DNA of 64,000 bases from Dermatemys mawii. Lineage: Eukaryota > Chordata > Testudines > Dermatemydidae. Both the position numbers and the translations under genes were made by a program. The stretch is from positions 18,758,246 to 18,822,245 of the forward strand of contig ML677335.1 of the NCBI GenBank assembly GCA_007922305.1, read 5' to 3'. The notes beneath the pieces were generated by a model. The model did not search any database. It was not told the DNA's origin and saw nothing but the letters and a program-made list of their open reading frames with translations. This document shows, piece after piece, positions 20,901 to 33,331 of this stretch (positions are counted from its first letter, which is position 1; each line of letters starts with the position of its first letter).

Positions 20901-23900
20901 ACTTTTTATTCTTCTGCATCTAAAGCAAGAACAGTCAAAAACAGTCAAGGTGGCCTTCTGTATGCAGATTAAGATGATTTTGTAGGTGAAGTATCATTTT
21001 GCAGAAACCAGATGAAATCCTATTTCTTTATATTCATTATGAACTATTTCTATAATGACAGCACCATCAGGATAAAGGCATTGTACCAGGTACTGTACTA
21101 ATCACAAAAAGACAGTCCCTGCTCCAGAGACCTCTCAGTCTAGGATTTAGACTGTATGCAACAGATGACTGACCAAATAAAAGGAGGTTAGGGAGACAGT
21201 GTGATTTGTCGCAGCCTTTATTTTTTCTTGGTATTTCAACTGATTCAGCCACCAAAGAGTTCGTGTGAGAGGACAAAGTAATCTGCTAGGTGTTTTGGAG
21301 AAAGAAGGTGTGGTTAAAAAGTCATACTGCACTACCTGAAAAGCATTTCTGGGTGTTCTTGCCTTTCAGAAGTAAAGCTATAGCCAGGGCTTTCTGTAAC
21401 GGACTTGAATTTATCACAGGTCCTGTCATTTCATGAAATATGCAGGAGGCTGTAGTTTACTGGCTTGACTTTTTAGGATCATTTGTTTATTTAAATTTGT
21501 TTTTCTTTTCTTTTCTTTTTAAAATGTGCCAGTTCAAGGACCAAAGGCTGCCAAGGGCCAAATACGGTATGGCGCTGAAGCCCTATCTTGTAGATATGGA
21601 AATATAGGGCAAACTACTTTTAAAGCCTTATTTCTAGAGCTCTGAAAATCCATGGATATCATGTCCATGGATATCCATCGACCTTTTTTGCGGATAGTGG
21701 ATCAGATGCAAATTCAGTCACCCTGGGCTCTATTCACTGGTGGTGCCTGGCCTGCAGCATCTGGTGCAGGAAGCCTGGGGGCACAGCATGCTCAGGACTG
21801 GTGGCTAGGCAGTAGGTCAGAGTTGGATCTGTCCAGCACCCATTCACAGTGCCACTTCCTATCCAGCAACTCAGACCCCTCAGGGAGCGCCGGCGTCCCC
21901 ACCGTGTCCCAGGCCGGCAGCACTAGTCATACTCATGCTCCCAGTCCTGGGCCCGGCCTGCCGGATCCTGGGCACCAGGACCTGCCCCCATCCATCGGGA
22001 TTGGAACACTATGATGCCATCTGCACTGCTGCTACTTACCATCGCTTGCGAGCCCCTGGGAGCAGCATGCAATGCGACACCCCTTCCCCCCCATTCCTCC
22101 CTTCTATGCTGCCCCTTCTCCTTGAGACCCCACCTTCGCACTGCCTCTTCCCTGCAAGACCCCCCCACACCCCCTATCTCACCCCATCAAGTAATGTTAG
22201 TTTGAGTTCTAATCTTTTTAAATAAGATTAAAGCATCTACTTTCTGAATTTCAAAATCTTTTGGGCTATAAAAACTATAAACAGTAAAAAGTCAAATATT
22301 TGCACAGAAGTGAGACTTTCAGGAGTCTCTCTGGGTTTATATAACTAATTATCAAAATATTAGCACTATTAATCATAACTGAATCTTATACCCTGGCAGT
22401 TTGCCAATAGAGAACGATTTATATTGACTATACCTGTCTTTTGATGCAGTATGTGGAAGTATTTTTTAAAGGTTTAAGAAAATTTTGGGTTATGCCTCTA
22501 GTAATTTCTCTCATATAAAACTGGGAGCCAACAGAGTGAATGGGCTATGGTTCTGGCTAGTCCAGGGATAGCTGTTATCGGCTATGTTGATGAAGACCCG
22601 GATCTCCAAGAAACTGTTTAGCTGTTTTAGGAGTGGGGAAATTTGAGAGAGAAATTCAGGAACCAAGACGAAGTTGATAGCAAGAAACTCATCTAATACT
22701 TTTGAACACTAAATAGTATAAATCATTAGAGGTACCAAGTTTTAAGCTAGTTTATTTATAGAGACAGATGGGGAGAAGGGAAGGTGTCACATTATCTATG
22801 AATTATAATTTTATTCTTTTGTCATTTGAGTGTCCTGCAGAGTGACTACTCTAGTTTGAATGAATTTGATGTGCAAATGTCATTTTTTATTTTTCCATTA
22901 TGGTTACCTTGATCAGCAGATTCTTTAAGGATAGTCCATCAGAATTTTTTTTTTGTGAAGTATAGTACATTGCAATAATTTACTCAGAATGCATGTCTAG
23001 TCTAGACTACCTTAAGTCAATGCTTCTAAGGACAATAGTTTGTATACTATTCACACACACACATTAAAGATCTCATGATGTGAGCCACTGAGCCTCTTCT
23101 GAGTAGTGATGAGCATTGTGAACTCCTATTGCCTTCAGTATGCATTGAAGAATGCTAAGCATATCACAGAATTAAACCCCAGAAGCAGATGCATCTTCAA
23201 AGGGAAATTGGCTTAGTTATTTTCCCCGGCAGGCATATTATGTCTATACAAAATATTTTTTAAAAAGATACAATTGAAGTATAATTTAGTAGAACTTTTG
23301 AGAGTTTTTTTCGTCTTATACCATTGTATAGTTTCTTCAGCTGCGGACAAAGTGACAGTATGTAATTATATTCCAGTGTTCAACAGATTAAAATATTTCT
23401 ATCCTGTTTTCATCAGACTGGGGAAAGCTGAATTTTTATTGAATAGTTAAATGTGCATAGTTTAATAGTTTTCCCTTAGCTTTACCTTTGTGGAACTTAC
23501 TTGAATATTTGAAAAGGTACTTCATTTTCAGTCTAGGTCTATTTCAGGGGAAATTCTTTAAAAAAAATTTAAAGACTGAAAGTAGCAGAGAAGTTGTCTG
23601 ACAGTGAATGGGCCTGTTTTACTGAGGCCTGAATGCCTCATTCAGGGTCTGCGCACTATTGACTTCAATGGGCTTTGTAGCAAGGCTGTAGAAGTGCTGT
23701 GAATTAAAGTACAAGGTGAGTTTGAAAGCTATGGATAAAATAATTATTGAATAGCTGTTGTATTCACTGAGCATTGTTCAGCCTAAACAGTGAATGAAAG
23801 ACTATTCTTGTGGAGTTAAAAATGCTATGTGATTATATATTTAAAAACTGTATGAAACTTTACACTGCAAGTTGCTAACATAACCTTGACTATTTTATTT

Positions 23901-24220
23901 CCACACTTTTGAAGGCTTCTGAGTTAAATTGTGTCTTTGATACTTGCTCAAGGCTGTGCCCAATGTGTTAACTGTGCTACCCCATGATCAGTTCTGAGAG
24001 ATGATAAAGGGGTTTATTTTTCTCAGTTGTTCTGAAGAGGAAGGAGTTGATTTTTCTGGTCTGTACCAACATTTCCCATGAGGGATTGCTATGTTGGGAT
24101 GTATTTGCCACCTTCCCTGCCCCTCGTTATCTTTCTTCTCTGATGTGGAGTGAACAGGCATGCAGCATTCTGTGCTCCTGCATGCTTTTTCCCCAAGAAA
24201 TCAGTAGACCACTCTGTGAT
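20901..24220. other. Mostly unassigned; palindrome at 21648-21678; GC-rich block 21720-22190
   Basis: ATCCATGGATATCATGTCCATGGATATCCAT is a near-perfect palindrome built from two CCATGGATAT units. It is followed by a GC-rich block whose overlapping reading frames on both strands (21652-22225) have proline/serine-rich, low-complexity products typical of non-coding GC-rich repeats. The remainder is AT-rich with no gene. Confidence 0.4.
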
Positions 24221-24224
24221 GGGC

Positions 24225-25000
24225 TGGGATCACAGAAATCCCCTTGGGAGCTGCCAGCTGATGTGCCAAGACTACTTCTGTCCCTGCTTTCCTGCCCAAA
24301 CAGCTTAGTACTTCAGAACCCTGCCTGGTTTGAGCCAGACCCACTAGCCTGCTCCAGACCCAGGTCTGAGCCATGTCCCCTAACAGCAGTAGGCTTGCCT
24401 GGAAATAGGTTAAGAAGTGTTCCTGCCTCTGGCACTCAGATGCTCAGCTCCCAGTGGGGTCCAAACCCTGAATAAATCGGTTTTACCAGCAATCACTCTC
24501 AAGCCAGCTGAAGATAAAATGGAGGGGTCTCCCATGAGTTTAAATAGACTCTCCCTTGTGGGTGGAGACCCTCTTCTCTTTGTGTAGAATCCAGTTGCAA
24601 AATGGAGTTTTAGAGCCACATGGCCAAGTCACATCTCTGCCAGACTGAGTTCCTTACTAGCCAAGCCACGTTCCTGAGGAAGCTCAGATGTGGATTGGTG
24701 TCTCCCTGTTCATTGTGGGCTTGATTGGTTCTTGACTGGCCACTTACTGAGAATAGTTTTCTCTCAGGAAGCTGGCCAGCTGCTTTGCTGAGGCTATTTA
24801 AAATTAACCAAGTACTTGGCCAATATTTATAGCTTTGAGTACAAAAATGGCACATGCATACAAATAGGATGAACATAACCAGTAAAACATAACCTTTACA
24901 TAGATATGTTACATGGCATATGTAGCAAAAGCATATTCCAGTTGTATCATACATACATACATTTAGAGGCACCCCCCCCACATAAAGCCTTATAGGGTAC
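24225..25000 (-). repeat. LTR-like repeat, copy A
   Basis: Parallel to 37085-38757 (copy B): GCTGCCAGCTGATGTGCCAA, ATCCAGTTGCAAAATGGAGT, GTTACATGGCATATGTAGCA and AAAGCCTTATAGGG all recur. Copy A lacks about 400 bp present in B (37338-37738). Read on minus, the family has a TATTTAAA-type box and, in copy B, an AATAAA signal, so it is probably an LTR of an unassigned element. A solo LTR abuts its right end. Confidence 0.7.
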
Positions 25001-25707
25001 TGTAGCAGGGTAGTGACTCACCCCTGCAGCACCTCCTGCTGGTCATCCGGGGAATCAGCTCACCAGCCTCCAGAGCACCCTTTGCAGCCTGTAGTCCCGC
25101 TTTTCACTCAGCCCTGTGTCCCTCCCAGACCCCAGTGCCCTCTCACCTTGGGTGCTGCACCCCTGCAGTATCCCCACAGCCTCAGGGTCTCCCCTCCTCA
25201 GGGGAATCCCCACCTCCACTCCCCACTTGCCTCAGTCCAGGCAACTGCCAGTCACCACTTGCCCCCATTCTCTGGGGCAGACTGCAGTATCATTGCTATT
25301 CATCACCGGCAAGGGGGGGGGGTTAGCTTGCTGCCTCTACAACTAACCAAGGGCTGCCCCTTGCAACCCTAGTACCCCTTGTTGGGCCAGTTCCCGAGGC
25401 CCTGTAGCCTGGGGGTTTCCAGGCCAGAGCTTCCTCAGCTCCTCCTCGCTCCCCTCAGCCCTGCTCCACTCCAGGTATTCTAAACTTCCCAGCAGCCAGG
25501 CCTGTCTGCCTCTGTTATCAGAGGAGACCATCTCTCCCAGCCCCCTGCCCCTCAAACCTTTTATAAGGGCCTGCAGGTCTGTTTGGGGTGTGGTCACCCA
25601 GCTGAGCCTGCTTTTTAATCAGCCTGGGCTCTGCACTTACAGCCCCAGCCTTCTCTCAGGGCTGACTTTACCCTTTCTGGTTGGGAGTGGGTAGCCATCC
25701 TGCTACA
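25001..25707 (-). mobile_element. Solo LTR (707 bp)
   Basis: Plus-strand ends are TGTAGCAGGG and CATCCTGCTACA, a TG...CA pair with about 10 bp of terminal inversion. Flanks are GGTAC (24996-25000) and GATAC (25708-25712), a 5-bp duplication with one mismatch. The interior is GC-rich, with a TATA-like CCTTTTATAAGG around 25557-25568 that fits minus-strand transcription. No primer site or internal region is attached, so it is a solo LTR left by recombination. The short proline-rich frames within it are not genes. Confidence 0.72.
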
Positions 25708-25712
25708 GATAC

Positions 25713-27999
25713 ACCATCATGAAAGGGGGTGTGTGCTCTCATTTCCCTTTACCTGCATTAGGCATGTAGTTCAAGTGATGATATAGCTATTTGTAAACTT
25801 AACATGCTTTTTGTATGGAATACACTTCATAGTATGTAAATACTTTCTGGCCTGTTTGGAATGAAAGGTGCTATATATGAATGTTGTTGTTAGCTGGAAG
25901 TTCTTAGCATTATAAAACCTGCAGGTGTCATGAAATATTCAGGAAAAAAAAAGGAAAACCATAGAACATAAGAAAATTCAGCATTTGAGACTGTGTGATG
26001 TGTAATTGTTAAACAAAGTAGGTCTGAAATTGAAAACAAAGGCTGTTAGCAAGAAACCTCTTAAAGAGGATGATGGAGCATTTCCACAATAAATAAGCAG
26101 GTTTTTCAAACTTCACATTACATTTTTACTGTGATATTGCAGGGACATGTAAGCTAAAGACTTTACCTACCATTAGGTAGCTTTTGAACTGTGTCTATGG
26201 CCTAATAAGAAAATCAAGAGTGCATGAAAACTTTAAATATATAATTTAGAACAAAAACCATTTCCATTTATGCATGGATAGTGCTCCCTCTGTTATGAGC
26301 TAATTTTATACTTTAATGAGAATGTTGCAAAGATTAACATGTCATTTGTATTGCATGCTTTGATGAAAGCATGAATTAATATTCTTAACTTTGATCAATG
26401 AATAATTAAATGGAATTTTATATGTAGCAAAATATTTCTACTCTGAAATGTTTTTAATCTTTGTCTTGTTCTAAGGTTTATATTCATAGCTAGTATTCAA
26501 GACCATTCAGAATATTATAAACTTTGGGGTTAAAATAGAAACTATGCAAAAGAAGTATACATTTTACTTTAACTGTCACAAAATAATTTTTTTTCATGTG
26601 TTGAGGTTAAATACCGTAGGCTTTTCAAATTTCAGACTAGATTACAGTTGGCAGGGTTCAACTGATTTAAATCCACAAAAGGGGCTTAATTTTGATGAGG
26701 AATAGGAAATTAGAAACCTTGCAGCTATTGAGTGATTTTGGTGGATTCCCTGGAATTGATCCTGAATTAGATACTTGATAATCCAAACTTGGTGGTCTAG
26801 AGTCAAAATCCTGTCTACTTTCAGTAGGCTTTGCATATCCAGTGGCACTGAGACTAGTTTTATATAAACAGTATAGCTTGTTAAGGCTATGATCCATTGT
26901 AATTTAGATACCACTGCTGACAAGTGAATCCTTTCAGCTGATACTTTGATGAAAATATCTTTATAGATACTGATCTAATTCTAGAGGAAAGAAAATTGCA
27001 ATATAGCAATATTGTCACAAAGAAGTTTGTACAACTGATTTCCAGTTGTTGCATCTTGCTTCTTCACAGAGTATAAAATAAAAGGAAATCAGATTGCTTG
27101 TGCTTCAGAATCCTTCAGTTTTAAGCTAACAGTTATGGGCTTCTGTGACTTTAGACAATATTGTCTAAAAAACCATTTTTCTTTAAACATCTGTCAGCAT
27201 ATAGTTTTGCTATGATTTAGTAACAGAAATGTTAATGTTGCTTGGCTGCAAGGATAATACCTTAGAAAACCCAAGCCTCTGATTTTTTTAAACATTTCCT
27301 TGTTGGATTATAGCCAATGCATTCCTAGAGATAAATTTTAAAAGTGTAAGATTTAGGAGTTTATATATTTGAGGCAATAAAGCCCCTGGGATTCAGGATG
27401 TACTTCCTCTTATCCCATCAACCTTTGTCAAAAGATCTGTGCCAAGGAGATGAAGCCATTGGGTGAATTCCTGACCCCCACTGAAATCAATTGAAGTTTG
27501 TTATGACTTCAATGGAGCAAGAATTTCAGCTGTCGTGTTCAGTTGAGGATCCTCGGAGTCTTATTCAAACTTTCATTCTTCTGTAATATCTGTCACCAAC
27601 AGCTCCTTCACTATTACCTCTATTGCAGCAGCAGTAAGTATGGTACTTACATCCACGTGAGGATACTTCTTTGAGAAAAGACACAAGTATTGCAACCTGA
27701 AGTTGGTACAGAGGAGCAGAACACAGTGTATGGAATTCTCCAAATGGTCCTCTGTTTTTTTATTTGTATATATAAATGAACATGCAAAAACATATGACAT
27801 TTCTCAGTAAACAAAACCAAAGCCTAGACAGTGTCATCCCAGTGATAACTATCACTGGAACAGACTTTTTTCCTCATTTGGTCTAACCAATTTCTTTTTG
27901 CATGCTGACTGAAGAATAAAATTGCTATGGTGGATTTGAAGCAGTTATATCTTAGTCACAGTTATCACAGCTCTGGAAAACTATGCCATTTCCTCCTTC
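25713..27999. other. No recognisable gene
   Basis: AT-rich. CACTGAAATCAATTGAAGTT / ATGACTTCAATGGAGCAAG near 27480-27515 forms an imperfect hairpin of the kind seen in old amniote MITE-like repeats. Nothing else stands out. Confidence 0.4.
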
Positions 28000-28720
28000 C
28001 ATGGTCCCTCAAGGGCACCCATTCTAGGATCCCAGTTCCTCAGTAATCATTTCTCTAGGGTGGAGATCTGAATCTCTTTTCCCGCTGACCATGATTTTTC
28101 CCAGGCTGCACAGTTCCCTATCTACACTCTGATATTCACAGCAAGCCAAACTGCCTAAACAGGCCACCATCTGCATTTTGCTTCTCTCCAGAGGCTATTG
28201 ACAACATAATTTCCCACCGTTAATTTACCATGAACCACTTTCTAAGCAAGAACATTTATTCTTAAAGCAAAAGTGTTACAGAGAAAATGTATTAAAAACA
28301 ATACAAGAATTTTCACACATGCTAATAAGATTTCCAGAGATCACCCCCACAATTTCCACAAGGGCTTTAGTAGAAGTCAGTCCTTCCAATCCCACAAAAA
28401 GGTTTTTCTGTGGTTACGAGTGTATAATAGCCTTAGCTCAGAACCAGAACTAGGAAAAGTTTGTTCTTTTCTTTATACAGCTTGGGCCTTTGATCTCGGC
28501 CTTCTGTAGTAGGTGGGGGTGATCATCAGACAAAGGCTCTTCCCTCAGGGTGTAGCTTTTTTGCATAACTGTAGATAGGAAATTTGCATTCAGCTCCTCC
28601 TAGGTATTTCCCAGGAAATGCATTTCACATGTATTGTTTCAAAAGACCGTTCATGTCTGCTACATTGTTCAAGATAGTCCTTTGATCATCCAGGCCCACA
28701 ATTATACATAACTATTGTAT
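28000..28720 (-). mobile_element. Possible LTR-type repeat
   Basis: A block with an AATAAA signal on minus (ACATTTATTCTT on plus, around 28251-28262) and GC-richer sides. I have no second copy or clean ends in this window, so the call is tentative. Confidence 0.25.
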
Positions 28721-31700
28721 TTAATACAATGAACTCCAAAGAAACTTAATTCACTACATTTTTTCAAGGATATTGCAGGAAATGGCCATATTGGTCACAA
28801 CAGTTTCCTAAGCTGAAATGACATGTGTGCTTTCACACAAATATATTAAAACAATGTTTTTAAAAAACCCAGAATCCCTATTTTAAAAGGCTTGCTGTTA
28901 AATTAATCAGCTATCAACAAATATATTTGTGTGGGGACATTAATTAAGAAGTTTTTCAGAGACGAAGTCATGTATTCATAAATAAATTTTTCCTCCCCCA
29001 TACACCTATACTTTTGAATACCCATCAATATCTATTTAATTTCCCACCTTATAACTGCACTTAAGTCACTGATGTTTATTAAAATGCTATATAATATATC
29101 AAATTTACTTTAGAGCTACTAAGCCTTAGCTATGTCTGGTATTCCAAACCAAACCTACTTCTGATTTATGGCAACTCCTAAAAGAAATAAAGTTGCTGTC
29201 TATAGGTTCTGATCTTTTTACAGATGACCAGAGTTAACAATAGAGAATGTTCTGTCTGGTTCAAAACTAGTAATGCTAGAAGAATTATAATTTTTATAAG
29301 TGTATATGTGCTTTAAATAGCACATTTTTGCCATATTCTCAATGGTTGTGTTTAAATAAAGGCAATAATCTCCAAATTCAGTAAAGCTCTTAAACACATG
29401 ATTAACAAGTAAGTATCTGCTTAAATCCATCACTGTTCAGAAAAGCATTAGGACAAAACATGAGTTTAAGGGTCTAATGCAAAACCTTCTATTAATTGGT
29501 CAATGGTCATTGTCAAAAGTAATTGATTCACTGGTGGAAGACCAAGTCCTAAATATTTTGCTAAATAGAGTTGGACTTTAAATTTTTTGCTAAATTGAGG
29601 CCAATATCTTGAATTCTAGAAATGAAAAATACAGGAGCCATTGAATTGGGACTCCGTTAAGTGATGCTAAAGTCACTGGACCTGATTGTCTACTGTCTAC
29701 ACCTTATATGGTCATTTTCCCCTGTATAAAGTGAGTGCAGAGTAAATGTATAATGCTACCAAATTGTAGTAGGAGCATTTTGCTCTCTTCCCCACTTCTT
29801 CCCCCCACCCTCCATATTCAACAGATGTGAATGACTGCAAAAGATACAAAGCCGTGGAGAATCAGGCCCATATTCTTAGAGATAGAGAGGAGAGAACACC
29901 AAGAAGATATGGGTTATCTAGGTATATGTTTAATAAACTGTGAAGTGCTATTTGTGCCAGCATGCCTTTAACAAGAACTTTGACTAGCTAAATCCCTTAG
30001 CTCAAGCTGTGTCAGCTCTTTGTAGATGTTAACTTATGTAAACAAACGGAAGATTAATTGAAGTATTATGAAGTTTTTTGTTCACTGGTGTAAATTAGGA
30101 TAGTTCCATTAACTTCAGGCCATACCCATTTGCACATTTGGCCAAGTCTTTTCTTGGATATGATTTTTGTCACTGTAGTTTTATTGTCACTTCTATCACA
30201 CTCTGCAGTTGCGTTTCCACTATTGGGTGAGGAATACCAAACACTCAGAGCTGAGAAAATTCAGGTTTATTAATTTAAACCTTTATTTGATCTAAAACAT
30301 GACCTTACGCTTATAATTACTATAAAAGCAATTAATGGCATAGACTCAGAAAAATGCATAGATCAGTTTTCTCTTGGAGCATAGGCAGATCACAATGAAT
30401 TTCTCCCATGAGGTTCCACCAGTCCCTTTTCACACTAGCATTTGTGGAAATAAGTGATTCAAAAATAGACATGAAAATAGCAAAATTTATGTGAACTGAG
30501 GTTTGTGCATGTGCATTGCATAGATTGTTAGACACAATGTGTAATGTTGGTTGGATGGTCATATAATATGGAAAGATATACAAATGCTAGAGTGTAAAGG
30601 GATAGGTGGAAGGAATCTCATGGGAGAAGTTCAAATGCCTGTATCACCTGATGATACTTAGATTTAAAAACCTTTTGGTTCCAGGTGGGACACTATCCTG
30701 GAAAGGACCATTAGCATGTGAGACAACTTCTCATGAGCAGATGAAGACATTGAGACATTTGATGAGTGCACCGACTGGTCCACTGAAGGAAGGGAGGAAT
30801 ATGAATAAATGTACTACCGCTCTAAGAGTCAGCCAAGTGCTCACGATCACACCAGTCTAGGTATAAGCCAAGTAATTCCCTGCTCCGCCCTAGGTCTGAC
30901 CTATTTAAACAGGAAGCTGAGCTGGGGAGAGGAGACTAGAAGCTGTCTAGCTTGTAAGGAAAGGTGATCTCTCTCCAGCTCTGGGTGGCTAGCCTTTAGA
31001 CACAGAGACATTGGTTTGGATTTTAAGTTGGGGACCTCTGAATCAAGGTCCTGAGGGTAAGGGCCTTTAGATTGTTGTTTAAAGTTGTCCTCCATGGGCT
31101 TCAGTAATGAAAATGTATTTTATTTTGATTTAAGCAGGGTTTTTTTGATGGGGAGGAAGGCATGGGAGCTTCTCTTTGTCCTGATCTATGAAAACAGATT
31201 TACTGATATGCAAGTTGGGAGTCAGTACCACATGTGGCCACAAAGGAGCATTTCAGACCCACAACTTTATACTCTATCAAAAAAGAGTAAACCTTCTAAA
31301 CAAACAAACAAAAAAAAATAGATTTCAGATTAAATTGTCAAAGCCTACTCTCCAGAACACAAGACTTCCTGGCCTCATTGAATTCCTTAGTTTCGCAAAG
31401 CTAGACATCATAATTGTTCCACCACCAACACTCACTTTTAAAACTCTCTTCTGTATCAAATACACAGATTTCTTCTTTAATGCGTACTTAATATAGTACT
31501 ATTATTAATTAACTTTTTGTCCATAGACATTACATAGAATTTTCATTACCTGATAAGACCATTGTTCAGTCAAGAGACCAGAGGACAGTTATTACTTTAA
31601 CAATACTGTAGTTCAAAATGTTGTTATGGAAACGTCATTCAAGGGCATCTGTTCCAATATATCAGACTGTACAACAAAGGCTAAAAAATAGCAATAGTAG

Positions 31701-33165
31701 GACTTCAGAATGTTTCTTGTGCTTCTCTATGGAAGGCAGCCCACAATGAGGAATGGAAGCACTTTTGAAAGTGATCTTAAATAATAAATGTATGGAGGTC
31801 CGTGATGTGGTATGTGATGCCATAGCTAAGTTTTGACCCAAAGTTGCTGCTGAAACACAATAATATCCAGAAAGCAAAGGTAGAAAATATCTTTCTCTAA
31901 TTCTGACTTGCAGAGTACACAGAATAATATGTGGTGTTTCAACAAGGAGCACCATAATCCTATAGTTTGTTCCTACAATACAGATATGCATAAAATTATA
32001 TAAACCTAAATTACGTTCTGAGAATTGAAATGCAAATAGAATTCTAAGCATTCCATTATGCTTCTGAATTTGTACACTTCTTTAAAGGAAAAGACTCATT
32101 ATACATGTTTTGTGCACACAGTGGTTCCCATATAGAATCAATGAGTATTTAGGTCTTGAAAAAATAGCTTTTCCATTTTTGTATTCAACATTTTTCTTTC
32201 TGCTATGAAAAATTTTTTACCTTTCTTTCTTCAGTAGGACACAATGTCTTAGATCTTTGTTTTTCTGATACATTGGCCAAATGCTCTCTTGTGAAAATAG
32301 AGACCTTCGGTGTAGTAGACTGGGGAATTACTTTATTACTACATTGGATTGCTGTTTCAGTTTAGTCAACATAGCACTTATATAAATATCTGAATGCAAC
32401 TATTGTTTCTGAGAAGAAAACAATGACTTATTTTATTTAAAGAGAAGAAAATATGACCTTACTCTATTCTGTGGTGAATAAAGTCTAATGAGTTCAGTTC
32501 TTCAATAGTGATGTTAATGTCACAGTATCTTGGATGATTCAATTTCAAGGAAGGATGCATTTCCTGCTGTGTAAGAATTGAAGGTTAAAAATTTGAGTGC
32601 ATTTAGCTGGCATTGATTTATTTTTCAACTTGCCAATGTCTTTGCCAGCTCGACACTAGCTGAATATAATTAAACATATATAATAATAAGGATATTTTAA
32701 TTTACTCTGTTAATAATTAAATGGAAGTTGGCAAAAAAAAAACCCAAAGAAAAAGTTGTTTTTAATAAATATATTTATCTGGCTTTCACCATGTTTGATA
32801 ATTTAATACAAAATAAATATACCCCAAAAGGAGAAATTCATATAATTCCACAAAAATAGATGGAAATTCTTGTGTAAAAGCAGATCTCTTTCACATTTCA
32901 TTCTACGTTTTCCAGAAACTGTTAAACTACTTTTTTATTTATATGGTTCTTTTGAATTTTACTGACCATCAAAGGGAGGGTGTTGTAAAACTGGATAGAA
33001 TAAAAATGAGTGGAGGCAGGTGATGTGACAGTTTCTTTAGATTGAACTGCTGCTACCCACCTTAGTCTTGACTTTACAGTACCCCTTCTCCTGCAGTCCA
33101 GAGCATCTCTGAAGTCAATCCTGGTGAATTTTATACTTTCTTTTTGCAGAGAATTAATCACGGAT
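28721..33165. other. Mostly unassigned AT-rich sequence
   Basis: No supported gene in 4.4 kb. 30660-31100 is a purine-rich block with a CTATTTAAACAGGAAG TATA-like motif near 30900 that could be an LTR leader on plus. 31298-31320 is an AAACAAACAAACAAAA tract. The 129-residue minus frame at 31662-32051 has no recognisable domain. Confidence 0.38.
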
Positions 33166-33331
33166 CAGGACTGGATTTACACCTTACATGCCCCTAGGCA
33201 CAGTATCTTCCGCGACCACCTGCCTATAGCCGACCTCTGTGTTGCACACAGTTTTAGAGAGGTAAGGTGGCCCTAGAATGCTGGTACCCCTAGGCACGTG
33301 CCTACTGTGCCTAATTGGAAATCCGGCCCTG
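33166..33331. mobile_element. hAT-like MITE with CAGGGCCGG-type ends
   Basis: 166 bp from CAGGACTGGATTTAC to GGAAATCCGGCCCTG, inverted copies differing at few positions. It has inner direct copies of CCCCTAGGCAC. An 8-bp target duplication is not obvious (TCACGGAT versus TACATGCT), so flank decay or a boundary error is possible. No coding capacity. Confidence 0.68.

Noticed and set aside
21652..22225. Overlapping Pro/Ser-rich frames on both strands
   Set aside because: They arise from a GC-rich, stop-poor block. Frames on both strands at once and low-complexity products argue against a gene.
25013..25597. Pro/Leu-rich frames on both strands
   Set aside because: They lie inside the 707-bp solo LTR and reflect its GC-rich composition.
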